Below are positions 47,191-56,594 of a stretch of 64,000 nt of DNA, in pieces. This stretch comes from Leptospira interrogans serovar Manilae (GTDB lineage Bacteria; Spirochaetota; Leptospiria; Leptospirales; Leptospiraceae): NCBI GenBank assembly GCA_945887855.1, contig CAMCZP010000002.1, positions 1-64,000 on the forward strand. The letters run 5' to 3'. The notes under the pieces were generated by a model. It had not been told where the DNA came from, ran no database searches, and worked only from the letters and a program-made list of their open reading frames with translations. The translations under genes and the position numbers were made by a program. How positions within the stretch are numbered: position 1 is the stretch's first letter; each line of letters starts with the position of its first letter.

Positions 47191-49093
47191 AATTCAACTT
47201 ATTGATAATTCAATTCGCGATTTCCCCATCCATACCAAAATTTCTGAAGTAATACAATCAATAAGTACAAGTCTTTATAAATCAGCATTAGCTGCAAAAA
47301 TAGACGGAATCGAGAAGGATCTCTCTCATAATTTGGATAAGGATTGTAAATTAGAAGTATTGACCATTGATACCAAAGAGGGAAGAGAAATATTTTCTCA
47401 CTCAAGTGCTCATTTACTCGGGCAAGCAGTTCAAAGATTATATCCGAAAGCTTTATTAACTGTTGGCCCAGTTATAGAAAATGGCCCCGGTTTTTTTTAT
47501 TATGATATAGATTTTGGAGAAGATTCTATTACCCAGGAAGATCTTCCAAAGATTGAAAAAGAAATGGATCGGATTGTAAAAGAAAATTTAGAAGTTCGAA
47601 GAGAAGAATTAAATATTTCAGATGCAATACAAAAATTTACTAGTATGGGTGAAAAGTATAAAGCAGAGCTAATCTCAGGTTTTACTAGTGAATCTGTATC
47701 ACTTTATTACCAGGGTGAATGGTTTGATTTATGTAGAGGTCCACATCTTCCAAAAACTGGGTTGATTCGTGCATTTAAGCTGACAGCGATTTCAGGCGCC
47801 TATTGGAAAGCTGATTCAAAAAATAAAATGCTTCAGCGAATCTATGGTGTATCATTTGCTTCAAAAAAAGAATTAGATGAATACATTTATAGAATGGAAG
47901 AAGCTAAAAAAAGAGATCATCGAAAGTTAGGAAAGGAAATGGATTTATTTTCATTTCAAGATGATGCACCAGGATTTCCTTTTTGGCATCCAAAAGGAAC
48001 TATTCTCTGGAATGCACTTGCTGATTATATCCGTTTAGAATGTTCAAAAAGAGGATACCAAGAAATCAAAACTCCAATGATACTAAATTCAGATTTATGG
48101 AAGCGAAGTGGACATTGGGATAATTTTCATGAAAATATGTATTTCACTGAAATAGATGAAGAAACTTTTGCAGTTAAGCCTATGAATTGTCCAGGATGTT
48201 CTTTGATATATAAGTACCATCTTCATTCCTATAGAGATCTTCCCTTAAGGTTTTCCGAGTTAGGCACTGTCCATAGACATGAGTTGAGTGGAGTACTACA
48301 TGGTTTATTCCGTGTAAGGGCATTTACTCAGGATGATGCTCATATCTATACTCCATTAGAGAATTTACAAGCGGAAGTAGCAGATTTAATTGATTTTACG
48401 TTTAGTGTTTATAAGCGATTTGGGTTTAGAGAATTTAAAACGTTTATCGCAACAAGACCAGAAAAGTCAGTAGGTAAAATTGAGGACTGGGATTTTGCAA
48501 CTAAGGCTTTAGAAGAGTCACTCAGTCAAAAAAATATACCCTATGCTATAAAGGAAGGGGAAGGGGCATTTTATGGCCCTAAGATAGAATTCAATATTAA
48601 GGATAGTATAGGTAGATTATGGCAATGTGGAACCATTCAGTTGGATTTTTCTATGCCAGAGAGATTTGAGTTAGAGTATACTGGAAGCGATGGAAAAAAA
48701 CATAGACCAGTTATGATCCATAGAGCTATTTATGGGTCGTTGGAAAGATTCATTGGTATATTAACAGAAAACTTCGAAGGAAAATTTCCATTTTGGATTT
48801 CACCCTCCCAAATAAGAGTCCTCTCTGTATCTGAAGCCCAAAATGAAGTTTCAAAATCAATTTCAGATTGGCTCATATCTTATGGATACAGAGTCGAAGT
48901 TGACTTGAGGAATGAAAAAATAGGGTATAAAATAAGGGATAGCATTCTAAAAAAAGCAAATTTTCTCCTGATCATAGGTGATAAAGAAATTGAGGGCAAC
49001 ACTATTTCTTTTCGCAAAAGAGGTGAGGAAAATACTACTACGGTTTCAAGAGAAGAGTTTCTAAAACTTTTAAGCAAAGAGAAGGACTCATAA
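47171..49093 (+). CDS. thrS: threonyl-tRNA synthetase
   Basis: This 640-residue class II aminoacyl-tRNA synthetase has a TGS domain (1-60), an editing domain with [16 protein letters not shown], the catalytic core and an anticodon-binding domain. In the core the zinc Cys is in KPMNCPGC, and [26 protein letters not shown] and [15 protein letters not shown] are conserved. The position after CPG is Cys where most family members have His. That His is not a zinc ligand, so activity should be unaffected. Confidence 0.96.
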   Translation: MASQTIKIQLIDNSIRDFPIHTKISEVIQSISTSLYKSALAAKIDGIEKDLSHNLDKDCKLEVLTIDTKEGREIFSHSSAHLLGQAVQRLYPKALLTVGPVIENGPGFFYYDIDFGEDSITQEDLPKIEKEMDRIVKENLEVRREELNISDAIQKFTSMGEKYKAELISGFTSESVSLYYQGEWFDLCRGPHLPKTGLIRAFKLTAISGAYWKADSKNKMLQRIYGVSFASKKELDEYIYRMEEAKKRDHRKLGKEMDLFSFQDDAPGFPFWHPKGTILWNALADYIRLECSKRGYQEIKTPMILNSDLWKRSGHWDNFHENMYFTEIDEETFAVKPMNCPGCSLIYKYHLHSYRDLPLRFSELGTVHRHELSGVLHGLFRVRAFTQDDAHIYTPLENLQAEVADLIDFTFSVYKRFGFREFKTFIATRPEKSVGKIEDWDFATKALEESLSQKNIPYAIKEGEGAFYGPKIEFNIKDSIGRLWQCGTIQLDFSMPERFELEYTGSDGKKHRPVMIHRAIYGSLERFIGILTENFEGKFPFWISPSQIRVLSVSEAQNEVSKSISDWLISYGYRVEVDLRNEKIGYKIRDSILKKANFLLIIGDKEIEGNTISFRKRGEENTTTVSREEFLKLLSKEKDS

Positions 49094-49177
49094 AATTTTT
49101 AGATGGTATTCTAGATCTAAATGGCTAAAGGATTAAACAGTATTTTCTGGTATGAAAAAAAATGTGTTCTAATCCCT

Positions 49178-49206
49178 ATCAACCAAAAAATTGTTGAAAT
49201 TATAAT
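49178..49206 (+). promoter_or_regulatory. candidate -10 element upstream of infC
   Basis: A perfect TATAAT lies at 49201-49206, about 38 bases before the infC start, in the 150-bp gap after thrS. The hexamer 17 bases upstream (ATCAAC) is a poor -35 match, so the promoter call is weak. Confidence 0.25.
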
Positions 49207-49243
49207 AAAAAATAAAACATAGTAAACCGATACTGGAGAATTG

Positions 49244-49783
49244 ATGCACAAAAAGCCAAATCAGAAATATGGTACCGAAAAAATACCAACTCAGAGAATC
49301 AATGAGCAAATTACAGGGGTAGTTCAGGTAAGACTGGTAAGTGATACCGGTTCTGAAGTAGTTCCATTTTCTGTGGCATTGGAAAAAGCAAGATTAGAAA
49401 CATTAGACTTAGTCGAAGTATCCAGCGGTCAAGAGATTCCTGTTTGCAAAATTATAGACTATGGAAAATTTAAGTTTGAACAGCTAAAAAAAACAAAAGA
49501 AGCAAAGAAAAAACAGCATGTAATCACCATTAAAGAAATAAAATTAAGACCTCGGATTGATATCCATGACTTTGATATCAAAAAACGTCAGGCTATTGAA
49601 TTTCTCCAAAAGGGAGATAAAGTAAAGGTCACTCTCCGTTTTAAGGGTAGGGAAATGGCACATGCTGAATTGGGTATGGCTGTAATTGTAAAAATGATAG
49701 ATGAGTTGAAGGAAACTGGGATACCTGAAAAGCCTCCTGTGCATGATGGAAAGCAAATTGTGGCTTTAATTAACCCGAAATAA
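49244..49783 (+). CDS. infC: translation initiation factor IF-3
   Basis: IF-3 binds the 30S subunit and checks the initiator tRNA and start codon. The 179-residue product has the N-terminal [21 protein letters not shown] domain, the basic linker [19 protein letters not shown] and the C-terminal [17 protein letters not shown].. FKGREM domain. A TTG lies one codon earlier. ATG 49244 gives the better 6-base spacing from the GGAG site. It heads the conserved infC-rpmI-rplT run. Confidence 0.95.
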   Translation: MHKKPNQKYGTEKIPTQRINEQITGVVQVRLVSDTGSEVVPFSVALEKARLETLDLVEVSSGQEIPVCKIIDYGKFKFEQLKKTKEAKKKQHVITIKEIKLRPRIDIHDFDIKKRQAIEFLQKGDKVKVTLRFKGREMAHAELGMAVIVKMIDELKETGIPEKPPVHDGKQIVALINPK

Positions 49784-49800
49784 TTTTTAAGGATTTTGAA

Positions 49801-50004
49801 ATGTCAAAACTGAAAACAAACCGTTCAGCAGCAAAAAGATTTAAATTTACAAAGAATGGTAAAATTAAAAGAGCTCATAGCCATCTAAGGCACAAGCTTT
49901 CTAAGAAATCTCCCCATAGAAAAAGAGGATTGGGTGGTACTACCCTAGTACATGAATCTGATATGGGAAGAATTATTCAATTATTACCATATGGAGTTAG
50001 ATAA
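49801..50004 (+). CDS. rpmI: 50S ribosomal protein L35
   Basis: This small basic ribosomal protein of 67 residues has the family pattern: [30 protein letters not shown] with the ..[11 protein letters not shown] segment. The stop overlaps the rplT start by one base (TAATG). It is the second gene of the infC-rpmI-rplT unit. Confidence 0.97.
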   Translation: MSKLKTNRSAAKRFKFTKNGKIKRAHSHLRHKLSKKSPHRKRGLGGTTLVHESDMGRIIQLLPYGVR

Positions 50005-50357
50005 TGCCAAGAGCAGTAAACGGAACAATTCACAAAAATAGAAGAAGAAAAATACTAAAGGCAGCCAAGGGATTTAGAGGTGGCCGCTCTAAGCTGTATA
50101 GAACAGCACTCAGTGCGGTCTGGAAATCTGGACAATGGGCTTATAGAGACAGAAGAGCTAAAAAAAGAGAATTTAGAAGCTTATGGATCATTAGAATCAA
50201 TGCTGCAGTTCGAGAGAACGGCTTATCTTATTCTAAGTTTATGCATTCCCTAAAAAAATTGGGTATTAATTTGGATAGAAAGACATTGGCTGATTTAGCA
50301 TACAATGATAAAGAGGTTTTTGCCGCACTTGTGGAAAAGACTAAACTTGCAGCATAA
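50004..50357 (+). CDS. rplT: 50S ribosomal protein L20
   Basis: L20 is a 117-residue early-assembly protein that also represses its own operon in several bacteria. The sequence has [36 protein letters not shown] and the [18 protein letters not shown] core. It overlaps rpmI by one base. I did not find a clear L20-binding leader upstream of infC. Confidence 0.97.
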   Translation: MPRAVNGTIHKNRRRKILKAAKGFRGGRSKLYRTALSAVWKSGQWAYRDRRAKKREFRSLWIIRINAAVRENGLSYSKFMHSLKKLGINLDRKTLADLAYNDKEVFAALVEKTKLAA

Positions 50358-50386
50358 ATAGACATTAGGAATAATAGGGAGAAACT

Positions 50387-51115
50387 ATGATTGCATTAGA
50401 AAGCCTAGAAGAGCTAGAATCAAAAGTCATCAAAGCATTAGAGTTAATTGCGGATCTTCGTTCTGAAAACGATAGATTAGAGTCTGAAAATGAAGGACTA
50501 CGTGCTGAAAATGATAAAATGAAGTTAGCTATGGAAGAAAAAGAGCGTGAGCTCGAAACGCTCCGACAAAAGCTTGCTGATGCAAACAAACAGTTAAATG
50601 ATCTCCAATCAAAAGAAACTACAGTTGATTCCCGAATTTCTAATATGCTCAATCGATTGGAAAATATCACAGCTTTTAAAAATATAGCTGAGGATCCGAA
50701 GAAAACTAAGCCAGAAGTCCAAGAGCCTGTTAAGATTATTGCATCCACACCCACTCCCATAGTTGCTGAAATTGCTGTAGATTCAGTTGATAGCGAAGAT
50801 ACGCTTATAGTAGATAATAAAGAAGAAGAAACAATACCTCCTCAAGAAGAGGAAGATGAAATCATTTTACTTGATGATGATGAAGAAGAGCTATTGGGTT
50901 CAACAAAACCAGAGGAAGTTAGCCAAGTAACAACTATCCAAGAACCTATTATAGAATCTCCACCTGTTAAAGAAGAGGTTCCTGTAAAAGCTACTCCTCC
51001 AATCGTTACTGATACTGATGATATAATAATTGATGAGTCAGATGATGATACTATCAATGTTTTTGACTCCGACGATGATGACGATTTTTTAATCATTGAG
51101 GAAGATGCAAAATAA
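50387..51115 (+). CDS. coiled-coil protein with acidic tail (ZapB-like context)
   Basis: This 242-residue protein has a heptad-rich coiled coil at about 5-95 (many Leu/Glu/Lys repeats), then a long disordered, acidic Pro/Glu/Asp-rich tail with DDDEEE and SDDDDD runs. Its length and order resemble the ZapB plus ZapA arrangement, and it is encoded directly before zapA, with no gap. I infer a septation or Z-ring role, but the tail is unlike classical ZapB, which is about 80 residues. A GGGAG site precedes the ATG. Confidence 0.6.
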   Translation: MIALESLEELESKVIKALELIADLRSENDRLESENEGLRAENDKMKLAMEEKERELETLRQKLADANKQLNDLQSKETTVDSRISNMLNRLENITAFKNIAEDPKKTKPEVQEPVKIIASTPTPIVAEIAVDSVDSEDTLIVDNKEEETIPPQEEEDEIILLDDDEEELLGSTKPEEVSQVTTIQEPIIESPPVKEEVPVKATPPIVTDTDDIIIDESDDDTINVFDSDDDDDFLIIEEDAK

Positions 51116-51418
51116 ATGCCCGAGTTGACGAGAGTCGAAACCCGTATTTATGACAATGATTACGTAATAACTGGGGAAGCTTCAATAGACTATATTAGCA
51201 GGGTATCTGGATATGTAGATAGTAGAATGAAAGAACTCTCTAGAGCCTTTCCAGAAGCAAGTAGTACGAAACTTGCCATACTTACTGCTGTAAATATCGC
51301 AGACGAATTTTTTCAACTCAAAGAAAATCCATCAAAAGAAAGTTCTCCCACTGTTGAATTAGAGGAAAGAGCTAGAAAATTGATAGTCCTTTTAGATAAA
51401 AGTCTAATTGGAGAGTAG
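51116..51418 (+). CDS. zapA: cell division protein ZapA
   Basis: ZapA bundles FtsZ protofilaments. The 100-residue protein shows the family's N-terminal beta region (VETRIYDNDYVITGEAS..YISRVSGYVDSRMKEL) and then the helical AILTAVNIADEFFQLK segment. It begins one base after the stop of the coiled-coil gene. The C-terminal half is short but within the family range. Confidence rests on the first 70 residues. Confidence 0.75.
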   Translation: MPELTRVETRIYDNDYVITGEASIDYISRVSGYVDSRMKELSRAFPEASSTKLAILTAVNIADEFFQLKENPSKESSPTVELEERARKLIVLLDKSLIGE

Positions 51419-51599
51419 TTCTTCCGACCTAAAAAATGGTTTTTTCATAATTTCTGTTCATTCCTAAAGTCCAATAATCTTATACTTTCCACTTATGAAA
51501 TTAAAAATGTAATTTATTTTTTTCTATATTAATTTTTATTATCTGTCTAATATTAGAACTATTCTAAGTTAAGTTTAGAGTGATAAAAATCTTAAAATT
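51419..51599. other. intergenic region before the secretion-like operon
   Basis: This 181-bp AT-rich gap separates zapA from the ABC gene. I see no RNA gene or clear terminator. One short GGT/ACC pair with a T-run near 51432-51450 could end zapA weakly. A palindrome lies near the ABC start and is listed separately. Confidence 0.5.
51546..51557. promoter_or_regulatory. perfect 12-base palindrome upstream of ABC gene
   Basis: TCTAATATTAGA is a perfect palindrome 42 bases before the ABC gene start. A looser inverted pair CTAA/TTAG follows at about 51564-51578. It could be an operator, but palindromes arise easily in AT-rich DNA. Confidence 0.25.
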
Positions 51600-53666
51600 A
51601 TGATGAAATTAAATTCAAATGAAATCAACCTAATCCTTGAATTTTTATTGAGGTTGAACTCTATAAAAATAAATAAGCTAGACTTCCTATCCACATTGAC
51701 TCAAAATATTGAGCGAAATAAAAGCGAACTATCATGGATGAAAATTGAAAGAGTTTTTTTACGAAATAAATTAAAAGTATTTAGTATCACAAAGTCATTT
51801 TCAGATGCAGTAGAATCTTCAAGTGAAGTAGTACCTTGGATAACCAAAAGCGATAAGTATGGTTGGATTGCTATAATGGGAAGCAGGGGGCCATGGGTAA
51901 AATTATTTATTATTGGAAAAGATAATAAAAGTAAGCTAATATTATATAAAGATTTATCAAATAATATAGGTAAAGAGGCATCATGGATTTTTGCAGAACC
52001 TACAGAATTATTTTCAGGTGGCGAGCCTGATAAAAAATATCCTCATTATTATAGTAGGATATTCCATTTAATAAAAGTTGAAATATCAGATATTAAGATA
52101 ATAACTATTTATTCTGTTGCAATAGTAATACTCTCTTTAGTTGTGCCAGTTGGAACACAGTCATTTATTAATATTCTTTCCTTTGGAACGCTTTATCAAC
52201 CTATTTTAGTCCTAACAGCTTTTGTTACTATATTACTTGGAATTGCAGGAGTTTTAAGGATATTTCAAACAGAAGTTGCTGAGATTCTCCAGCAAAAATT
52301 ATTTATCAGGTTGGTTTCTGAAGTAAGCGAAAAACTGGTAGCAATAAAAAGTGATTATTTGCAGAAAAAAAAGATAGAAGAAATTATAAATTATTTTTTA
52401 GATATTTCAATAATTCAAAAAAGTTCAACTGTCTTACTTGTAGATGGTTTGAGTGTTCTTTTCCAATTTTTAGTTGGACTTCTGGTTTTGATTTTATATC
52501 ATCCATTTTTTATATTATTAGATATAATATTATTTATATTCATATTTTATATAATATTTAATTTTATGGGTAAGCAGGGAGTAGAAACAAGTATATATGA
52601 ATCAAAAGCAAAACATAAAATTGTTAATTGGTTTGAAGAAATTGCATCTAATCTAAGATTATTCCGATCAGGCAATATGAATATTTATGCCTTAAAAAGA
52701 ACAGAGATATTATCAAAGATATACTTAGAAAATAGAAGGAGTCATTATAGGATATTAATAAGGCAAATCGCTGGATTAGCAATCATGCAAGCAGCAGGGA
52801 TGGGCTTTGTCTTAGGTATAGGAGGATATTTAGTAATACAGGGAGAGTTGTCATTGGGACAGTTGATAGCTGCGGAATTGATAGTATCTAAGATTCTAGA
52901 TAGTTTTGGAAAGTTCGGAAAGTATCTAGAATCATACTATGATTTATTAGCATCTGTAGATAAGATTGGAATTTTACTCGATACACCACTCGAGGCATCT
53001 GGAGATGTTATTTATCAGAAAACACTCATAGGGGTAGATTTAAAACTATCGCATCTAAAACTTTCAGATAAGAACGGATGTGATCTTTCAATAGATAATT
53101 TTGTGATAAAAGGAGGAAATAAGCTCGGTGTTTATAGTTTAGACCCAAAAAAAATCGAACTTTTTCTCTCTTCTATCTATGGCTTATCTCCTAGTATGGA
53201 GGGAGCTATCCTTATAAACAATAGGTATTCCTTACAGGAATTAGATTTATCTTCCTGGAGAGACGCCATTGCTTATCTCTCAAATGATCATTTATTCTCA
53301 GGAAATATATATGAAAATATCAAAGCCGGTCGAATGGGAATAGATTCTAAATTGATACGAGATGTGCTGGAAAGAGTAGGGGTATTAAATGGGATTTTAG
53401 AAAATCATGAGAGGGGTTTAAACACAGAAATTAGTTCTACCGGTTATCCAATCTATCAAGCTGAAGTATTTCGAATAAATTTAGCTAGGTGTATTGCTGA
53501 AATTCCTGATTTGTTGCTAGTTGATAGAATTATTGATCACATATCTAGTGAAGAAAGAGATCTATTATTCAATATAATCAATACTGAACTAGAATCTAGT
53601 ACAGTAATAATAATTTCAGAGTCAAAAGAAAATCTAAAAAATTGTGAAACAATACTGGAGCTATAA
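51600..53666 (+). CDS. type I secretion ABC protein with degenerate ATPase domain
   Basis: This 688-residue ABC half-transporter is of the HlyB/peptidase-like type: an N-terminal globular region (1-150) without a recognisable C39 Cys/His pair, six helices (about 165-430) and a C-terminal nucleotide-binding domain (about 480-688). Each ATPase motif is lost. The Walker A site has no GxxGxGKS/T (GGNKLGVYSLDPKK), the Q-loop Gln is Asn or absent (YLSNDHLF), the LSGGQ signature reads STGYPIYQ, and Walker B plus the catalytic Glu read LLLVDRI. The H-loop His is also missing (IIISES). The overall fold is kept. It is followed at 0 bp by the HlyD-type gene. Confidence 0.85.
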   Translation: MMKLNSNEINLILEFLLRLNSIKINKLDFLSTLTQNIERNKSELSWMKIERVFLRNKLKVFSITKSFSDAVESSSEVVPWITKSDKYGWIAIMGSRGPWVKLFIIGKDNKSKLILYKDLSNNIGKEASWIFAEPTELFSGGEPDKKYPHYYSRIFHLIKVEISDIKIITIYSVAIVILSLVVPVGTQSFINILSFGTLYQPILVLTAFVTILLGIAGVLRIFQTEVAEILQQKLFIRLVSEVSEKLVAIKSDYLQKKKIEEIINYFLDISIIQKSSTVLLVDGLSVLFQFLVGLLVLILYHPFFILLDIILFIFIFYIIFNFMGKQGVETSIYESKAKHKIVNWFEEIASNLRLFRSGNMNIYALKRTEILSKIYLENRRSHYRILIRQIAGLAIMQAAGMGFVLGIGGYLVIQGELSLGQLIAAELIVSKILDSFGKFGKYLESYYDLLASVDKIGILLDTPLEASGDVIYQKTLIGVDLKLSHLKLSDKNGCDLSIDNFVIKGGNKLGVYSLDPKKIELFLSSIYGLSPSMEGAILINNRYSLQELDLSSWRDAIAYLSNDHLFSGNIYENIKAGRMGIDSKLIRDVLERVGVLNGILENHERGLNTEISSTGYPIYQAEVFRINLARCIAEIPDLLLVDRIIDHISSEERDLLFNIINTELESSTVIIISESKENLKNCETILEL

Positions 53667-54974
53667 ATGGAGATAGAAGAATTATATTCAAGTAATACAT
53701 CTCTGCTGAGTCTTGTTAAGACAAGTTCAAAGAGTAAATTTTATGCAAGGGTTACTCTAGCTATTTTTCTGTTAATGATCCCATTTTTTTTGTGTGCTCC
53801 CTGGCAACAAACAGTCCTGGGAACAGGTAGAGTGGTGGCATCTGCAGCATTGGAAAGGCAGCAGTTTATTGAAGCACCAATTGAAGGAAGAATTACAAAA
53901 TGGTACGTCATCGAGGGGAGTGCTGTTAAGCAAGGTGATTTGATAGTTGATATTACGGACAATGATCCTCAATTTCTAAATAGGCTCTCAGAGGAAAAAT
54001 ATGCGGTTGAATCTAGAATCCAAGCTTTAGATGCAAGAGCAGATTCAATTAAAATGAGGATTAACTCCTTATCTGCATCAAGAGACAATGGATTTAGTGC
54101 TGCAAAATCCAGAGCTCTTATGGCCAAAGATAGAGTAGAAGCATCAGAGCATGCTTTGGATGCCTCTCAGGCTATTTACAAGACTGCACAGCTAAATCAT
54201 AATAGACAGAAAAGTTTATATGCACAGGGGCTTGCATCACAACGATCTTTAGAAATGGCAGACATGGAGGAAGCAAGAGCTCTTACGGAATGGAATAGGG
54301 CTAAAGCAGCAGTGAGCGGAGCAAAGTCAGAGCTTATGGCTATATCCTCAGACCAATCTAAGGTATCTACAGATGGGAGTGCAATGGTAGAAGATGCAAG
54401 AGCTCAATATTCATCAGTGATGGCAGATCTAGCAAATGCTAAAGCAGAACTACCTAGAATATCTGCAAGATTATCTAGGCAACATTCACAAGAAGTTAGA
54501 GCTCCAAGAGATGGAATAATTATGAGGTTAATTGTATCACAAGGGTCTGAGATGGTTAAGCCTGGTGAACAACTTGCAATTCTAATTCCAGATACAGATG
54601 AGAGGGCTACAGAAATATGGATAGATGGGAATGATATTCCTTTAATTACAGAAGGGAGAGAAGTTAGAATTCAATTTCAGGGATGGCCTGTTATTTACTT
54701 TAGTGGCTGGCCTGATCTCTCTTATGGTACGTATGGAGGGCATATTGTGTTGGTAGATACTACTGACAATGGAACTGGTAAATTTAGAATACTGGTTAAG
54801 CCTGATTTAAAAAAAGATTGGCCTTCTTCAAAATATTTGAGACAGGGCGTAAGAGCACATGCTTGGATATTTTTAAATAAAGTTTCCATAGGATATGAAT
54901 TTTGGAGAAGGTTTAATGATTTCCCCCCTTTTATTCCCTTAGATTCCTCCTCTAAGAGCAAGGAGGGAAAATGA
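53667..54974 (+). CDS. HlyD-type membrane fusion protein
   Basis: This 435-residue adaptor has one transmembrane helix near residues 30-48. A lipoyl-like half follows (about 65-95, with EAPIEGRITKWYVIEGSAVKQGD), then a long coiled-coil hairpin (about 100-255), and the second lipoyl half RAPRDGIIMRLIVSQGSEMVKPGEQL. A beta-barrel region closes the protein. It should link the inner-membrane ABC protein to the TolC-type channel encoded next. The start ATG follows the ABC stop directly. Confidence 0.87.
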   Translation: MEIEELYSSNTSLLSLVKTSSKSKFYARVTLAIFLLMIPFFLCAPWQQTVLGTGRVVASAALERQQFIEAPIEGRITKWYVIEGSAVKQGDLIVDITDNDPQFLNRLSEEKYAVESRIQALDARADSIKMRINSLSASRDNGFSAAKSRALMAKDRVEASEHALDASQAIYKTAQLNHNRQKSLYAQGLASQRSLEMADMEEARALTEWNRAKAAVSGAKSELMAISSDQSKVSTDGSAMVEDARAQYSSVMADLANAKAELPRISARLSRQHSQEVRAPRDGIIMRLIVSQGSEMVKPGEQLAILIPDTDERATEIWIDGNDIPLITEGREVRIQFQGWPVIYFSGWPDLSYGTYGGHIVLVDTTDNGTGKFRILVKPDLKKDWPSSKYLRQGVRAHAWIFLNKVSIGYEFWRRFNDFPPFIPLDSSSKSKEGK

Positions 54975-56467
54975 GTAAAATAAAAAAAATATTAAAATTA
55001 CTTATATTAATTTTATTTGATTTAGAGGGCATTGAAGCAAAAGAAATAAAGGAAGAGGCAAGTCCTGAAAGAGACTCATCAGTTAAAGTTCAACTTACCA
55101 AGTCGTTAAAAGAAGAAGAGAGAACTCTAAAAAAGAAAAGAGTTCTAAGAATTGATGATTTACTTAATAACATAGAAAAGAATTATCCTCTGTTAATAGC
55201 ATCCATGCAAGATATGATGATTGCTAGAAGTGAACTCTTGACTGCTCAAGGTGCTTTTGACACATCTTTTCGGACATCATCAACATCTGCAACTGGGTAC
55301 TACCAAAACCAAAGGTTTGATACAATTATCGAACAACCTACTCCAGTAAATGGAACATCATTTTTTGCTGGGTATCGGTTGGGTCGAGGAGACTTTGCTC
55401 CGTACTACGGTGAAAGGGCTACAAATAAATATGGAGAAGTTAGAGCGGGAGCAAGAATTCCTATTTTTCGTGATAGAGCAATAGATAAAAATAGAGCAGG
55501 TATACAACAAGCAGAAGTTGGAGTACGTATGGCTGATCTTACATTAGCACAACAAAAAATAGAAATCACTAGAAATGCTATGTTACGATATTGGGATTGG
55601 ATCTCGAGTGTTATGAAGTATAAGATATCTGAAAATATATATACTATTGCAAAAGATAGACAATCTCAAATAGAAAAGAGAGTAAAAGTGGGGGATCTTC
55701 CAAGAATTGAAGAAACTGAAAATATGAGAATTGTATTACAAAGAAAAGCTCAACTAATTGCTGCTGAACAAAATATGATTTTCTCTGCAAATGAACTATC
55801 ATTGTATTTATTAAAAGATGATAATACAGCATATATACCAAATATAGATGAAGTACCCCCTGATCCTTTTTCTCAAATGAAAGATTATGATGCTATTGAT
55901 TTATCTAAAAAAATTGAAAATGCAGTCACAAAAAGACCCGAGATTCAAAGAATACAAGCTCAAAAAGAAATAAATAGAATAGATAAAGAACTTGCAAAAA
56001 ATCTTTCCAAGCCGGGGATAGATTTTGTATTTGCGGCATCTCAAGATTTTGGACCGGGGAGTAGAACCTTAGCACGTCCTGAATTAGAAGCCACTTTGGT
56101 ATTAAATATTCCCATGCAGAACCGAACCCAAGAGGGAAAAATAGACGGTGCAACTGCAAAAAATGCAAAACTAGATTCCCAAGAAATATTTTTAAAGGAA
56201 AGAATTTCCGCAGATATAAAAAATATTTCATCTCTATTGGATATGACTAGAGAACGAGTTACACTCTCCGTGAAAGAAGTTGAACTCTCTAGAGAGTTAG
56301 AAAAGTCAGAGCTCAAGAGATTTCAAATGGGGGAGGGTACATTGATATTAGTAAATATTAGAGAACAAACAACAGCTGAAGCTAGAAATAGAGAAATAGA
56401 CTCTCTAGCAGATCATAATAAAGCATTGGTTAACTTCAGAGCTGCTACAATGGAAATTGGTAATTGA
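54971..56467 (+). CDS. TolC-like outer-membrane channel protein
   Basis: This 498-residue outer-membrane efflux protein is of the TolC family. A signal-like hydrophobic region lies at residues 8-22, though it is not strongly polar at the cleavage site. Long helical stretches with periodic heptads follow, and the two-fold repeat of the OEP fold can be seen around residues 75-265 and 300-490. It overlaps the HlyD-type gene by 4 bases (ATGA). With its two neighbours it would form a trans-envelope export path. No exported substrate gene is adjacent. Confidence 0.82.
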   Translation: MSKIKKILKLLILILFDLEGIEAKEIKEEASPERDSSVKVQLTKSLKEEERTLKKKRVLRIDDLLNNIEKNYPLLIASMQDMMIARSELLTAQGAFDTSFRTSSTSATGYYQNQRFDTIIEQPTPVNGTSFFAGYRLGRGDFAPYYGERATNKYGEVRAGARIPIFRDRAIDKNRAGIQQAEVGVRMADLTLAQQKIEITRNAMLRYWDWISSVMKYKISENIYTIAKDRQSQIEKRVKVGDLPRIEETENMRIVLQRKAQLIAAEQNMIFSANELSLYLLKDDNTAYIPNIDEVPPDPFSQMKDYDAIDLSKKIENAVTKRPEIQRIQAQKEINRIDKELAKNLSKPGIDFVFAASQDFGPGSRTLARPELEATLVLNIPMQNRTQEGKIDGATAKNAKLDSQEIFLKERISADIKNISSLLDMTRERVTLSVKEVELSRELEKSELKRFQMGEGTLILVNIREQTTAEARNREIDSLADHNKALVNFRAATMEIGN

Positions 56468-56594
56468 AATTTTATATTTACATTTAATTAGATTTGATTT
56501 ATAAGAATATAGATGAAAGTTAGGATAGAGAGGAAAGCTCTCTTCACCATTGTCGTTTGCGTGACAGTAAAAAACTAAACGAAGGAAAAAAATA

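Noticed and set aside
49098..49121. TTTAGAT/ATCTAAA hairpin after thrS as a terminator or infC leader structure
   Set aside because: Only 7 AT-rich pairs, no T-run, and no match to a known L20-type leader that I can recognise.
49121..49222. 33-codon open frame between thrS and infC, a possible leader peptide
   Set aside because: No Shine-Dalgarno site precedes its ATG, and a TATAAT box lies inside it; short frames like this occur by chance in AT-rich DNA.
56530..56550. AGAGAG/CTCTCT hairpin between the TolC-type and acyl-CoA dehydrogenase genes
   Set aside because: Six pairs with no T-run on either side; not a convincing terminator.
56513..56578. 21-codon open frame upstream of the acyl-CoA dehydrogenase gene
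   Set aside because: Very short, no clear ribosome site, and no sign of conservation can be judged from one sequence.
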